Source: Clostridiales bacterium
GTDB lineage: Bacteria > Bacillota_A > Clostridia > Peptostreptococcales > Anaerovoracaceae
Assembly: GCA_012510935.1 (NCBI GenBank)
Contig: JAAZHB010000228.1
Span: 1-7,278 of the forward strand
Reading direction: 5' to 3'
Length of the DNA: 7,278 bases
Positions 6,651 to 7,278 of this stretch are shown piece after piece; positions within the stretch are counted from its first letter, which is position 1, and each line of letters opens with the position of its first letter. Position numbers and translations under genes: made by a program. The notes under the pieces are model-generated. The model was not told the DNA's origin. It did no database searches and was given only the letters and a program-made list of their open reading frames with translations.

Positions 6651-7278
6651 ATGAAAGAATTTGCTAAAGCTGGCCCAACAGTAACCATGTTTGTACCTTA
6701 TGACTGTAAGAATGCGTGCCCATTTTGTGTAAATAAACAGGAATACCGTGATACATCTAAGTTCGATTTGCACAGATGCTATAAGTCACTGGATTTAATG
6801 AATAAAATTTTTCCCCATAATGACATTGTGTTAACCGGAGGCGAACCACTTGCAGAGCTTGATGCTTTAGGTGATATTATTGCTCATGTTGAGGAAGGGC
6901 ATCATCTCTATATTAATACTACCCTACCCGTTGATGATAACCAAAGCATTGAAGAAGTTGCATCATACCTGAATAGATTTTCTGATAAAATTAGTTGCAT
7001 GAATGTATCCCGTCATCTTAAGCACTATGTTAAAGAATGTTATGATTCAATCTTTGACCTACTTAATTTCAGACATAGAATTAACTGCGTAGTATTTGAG
7101 GATGCTAGAGAAGAGACAACTAAAGAAATGCTGCTAACATTCCTTGATAGATTTAAAGGTCATGAGATTCAACTAAGAGCAAACTATTCATATCTTACTC
7201 TAGAAAATGTTTTCGATACAAAGGACGATTCACTCTTCAAGCTAATTTCAGAAATTGCTGATTATGTTGGACCTTTGG
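6651..7278 (+). CDS. Radical SAM domain enzyme of unknown specificity, 3' end outside window
   Basis: The first 209 residues are visible and the frame is open at the right edge. The radical SAM signature CX3CX2C is present as CKNACPFC (C19, C23, C26), so the protein should bind a [4Fe-4S] cluster and cleave S-adenosylmethionine. TGGEP (62-66) is the SAM-contacting motif that follows the first strand-helix unit. Later strands fit a partial TIM barrel: HLYINTT (85-91), ISCMNVSRHL (115-124) and HRINCVVF (141-148). The cluster motif lies very near the N-terminus, so there is no N-terminal extra domain; any accessory domain would be beyond the window. I do not recognise the substrate. The ATG at 6651 has AGGA 10 nt upstream and a good promoter. 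It is transcribed away from the antiporter operon, with no evident functional link. Confidence 0.88.
   Translation, partial: MKEFAKAGPTVTMFVPYDCKNACPFCVNKQEYRDTSKFDLHRCYKSLDLMNKIFPHNDIVLTGGEPLAELDALGDIIAHVEEGHHLYINTTLPVDDNQSIEEVASYLNRFSDKISCMNVSRHLKHYVKECYDSIFDLLNFRHRINCVVFEDAREETTKEMLLTFLDRFKGHEIQLRANYSYLTLENVFDTKDDSLFKLISEIADYVGPL

Noticed and set aside
6537..6666. Ten-base direct repeat GAATTTGCTA at 6537-6546 and 6657-6666
   Set aside because: One copy is inside the radical SAM coding region and the sequence is AT-rich, so chance is the simplest explanation.
6570..6773. Minus-strand 67-codon frame over the radical SAM start
   Set aside because: It is antisense to the radical SAM cluster motif and promoter, and has no start signals.

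Overview
The window is AT-rich DNA with strong AGGAGG-like Shine-Dalgarno sites, sigma-A-type promoters and tightly packed genes. This suggests a low-GC Gram-positive bacterium, most likely a member of the Clostridia. That assignment is an inference from composition, signals and gene content; there is no rRNA or other taxonomic marker.

Positions 1-6461 (minus strand) hold one tightly packed operon of ten membrane-protein genes, read from high to low coordinates: mrpE, mrpF, mrpG, a DUF4040/MbhD protein, a fused MbhE-MrpB protein, mrpC, mrpD, a second MrpD/NuoL-like subunit, a 68-residue single-span protein, and a third, divergent antiporter-like subunit cut off by the window edge at position 1. 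Every junction is an overlap of 1-17 nt or a gap of at most 11 nt. Four junctions share the pentamer TAATG and one shares ATGA, so translational coupling is likely. The order E-F-G-(MrpA C-terminal pieces)-B-C-D matches the membrane arm of Mbh/Mbx/Mbs-type respiratory complexes rather than the A-to-G order of classical Bacillus Mrp antiporters. No full-length MrpA is present.

The proteins should assemble into a large cation/proton antiporter module with three NuoL/M/N-like ion-translocating subunits. Whether it works alone or is coupled to a redox arm (hydrogenase-like NuoB/C/D/H/I subunits) depends on genes beyond position 1 that are not visible here.

Positions 6462-6650 are a 189-nt AT-rich divergent promoter region. 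A good plus-strand promoter (TTTACA, 17 nt, TATAAT with a TG extension) drives a second gene from 6651 to the right edge, a radical SAM enzyme of unknown specificity. A TATAAT with a poor -35 on the minus strand is the likely operon promoter. I see no RNA genes, mobile elements, CRISPR arrays or clear terminators.
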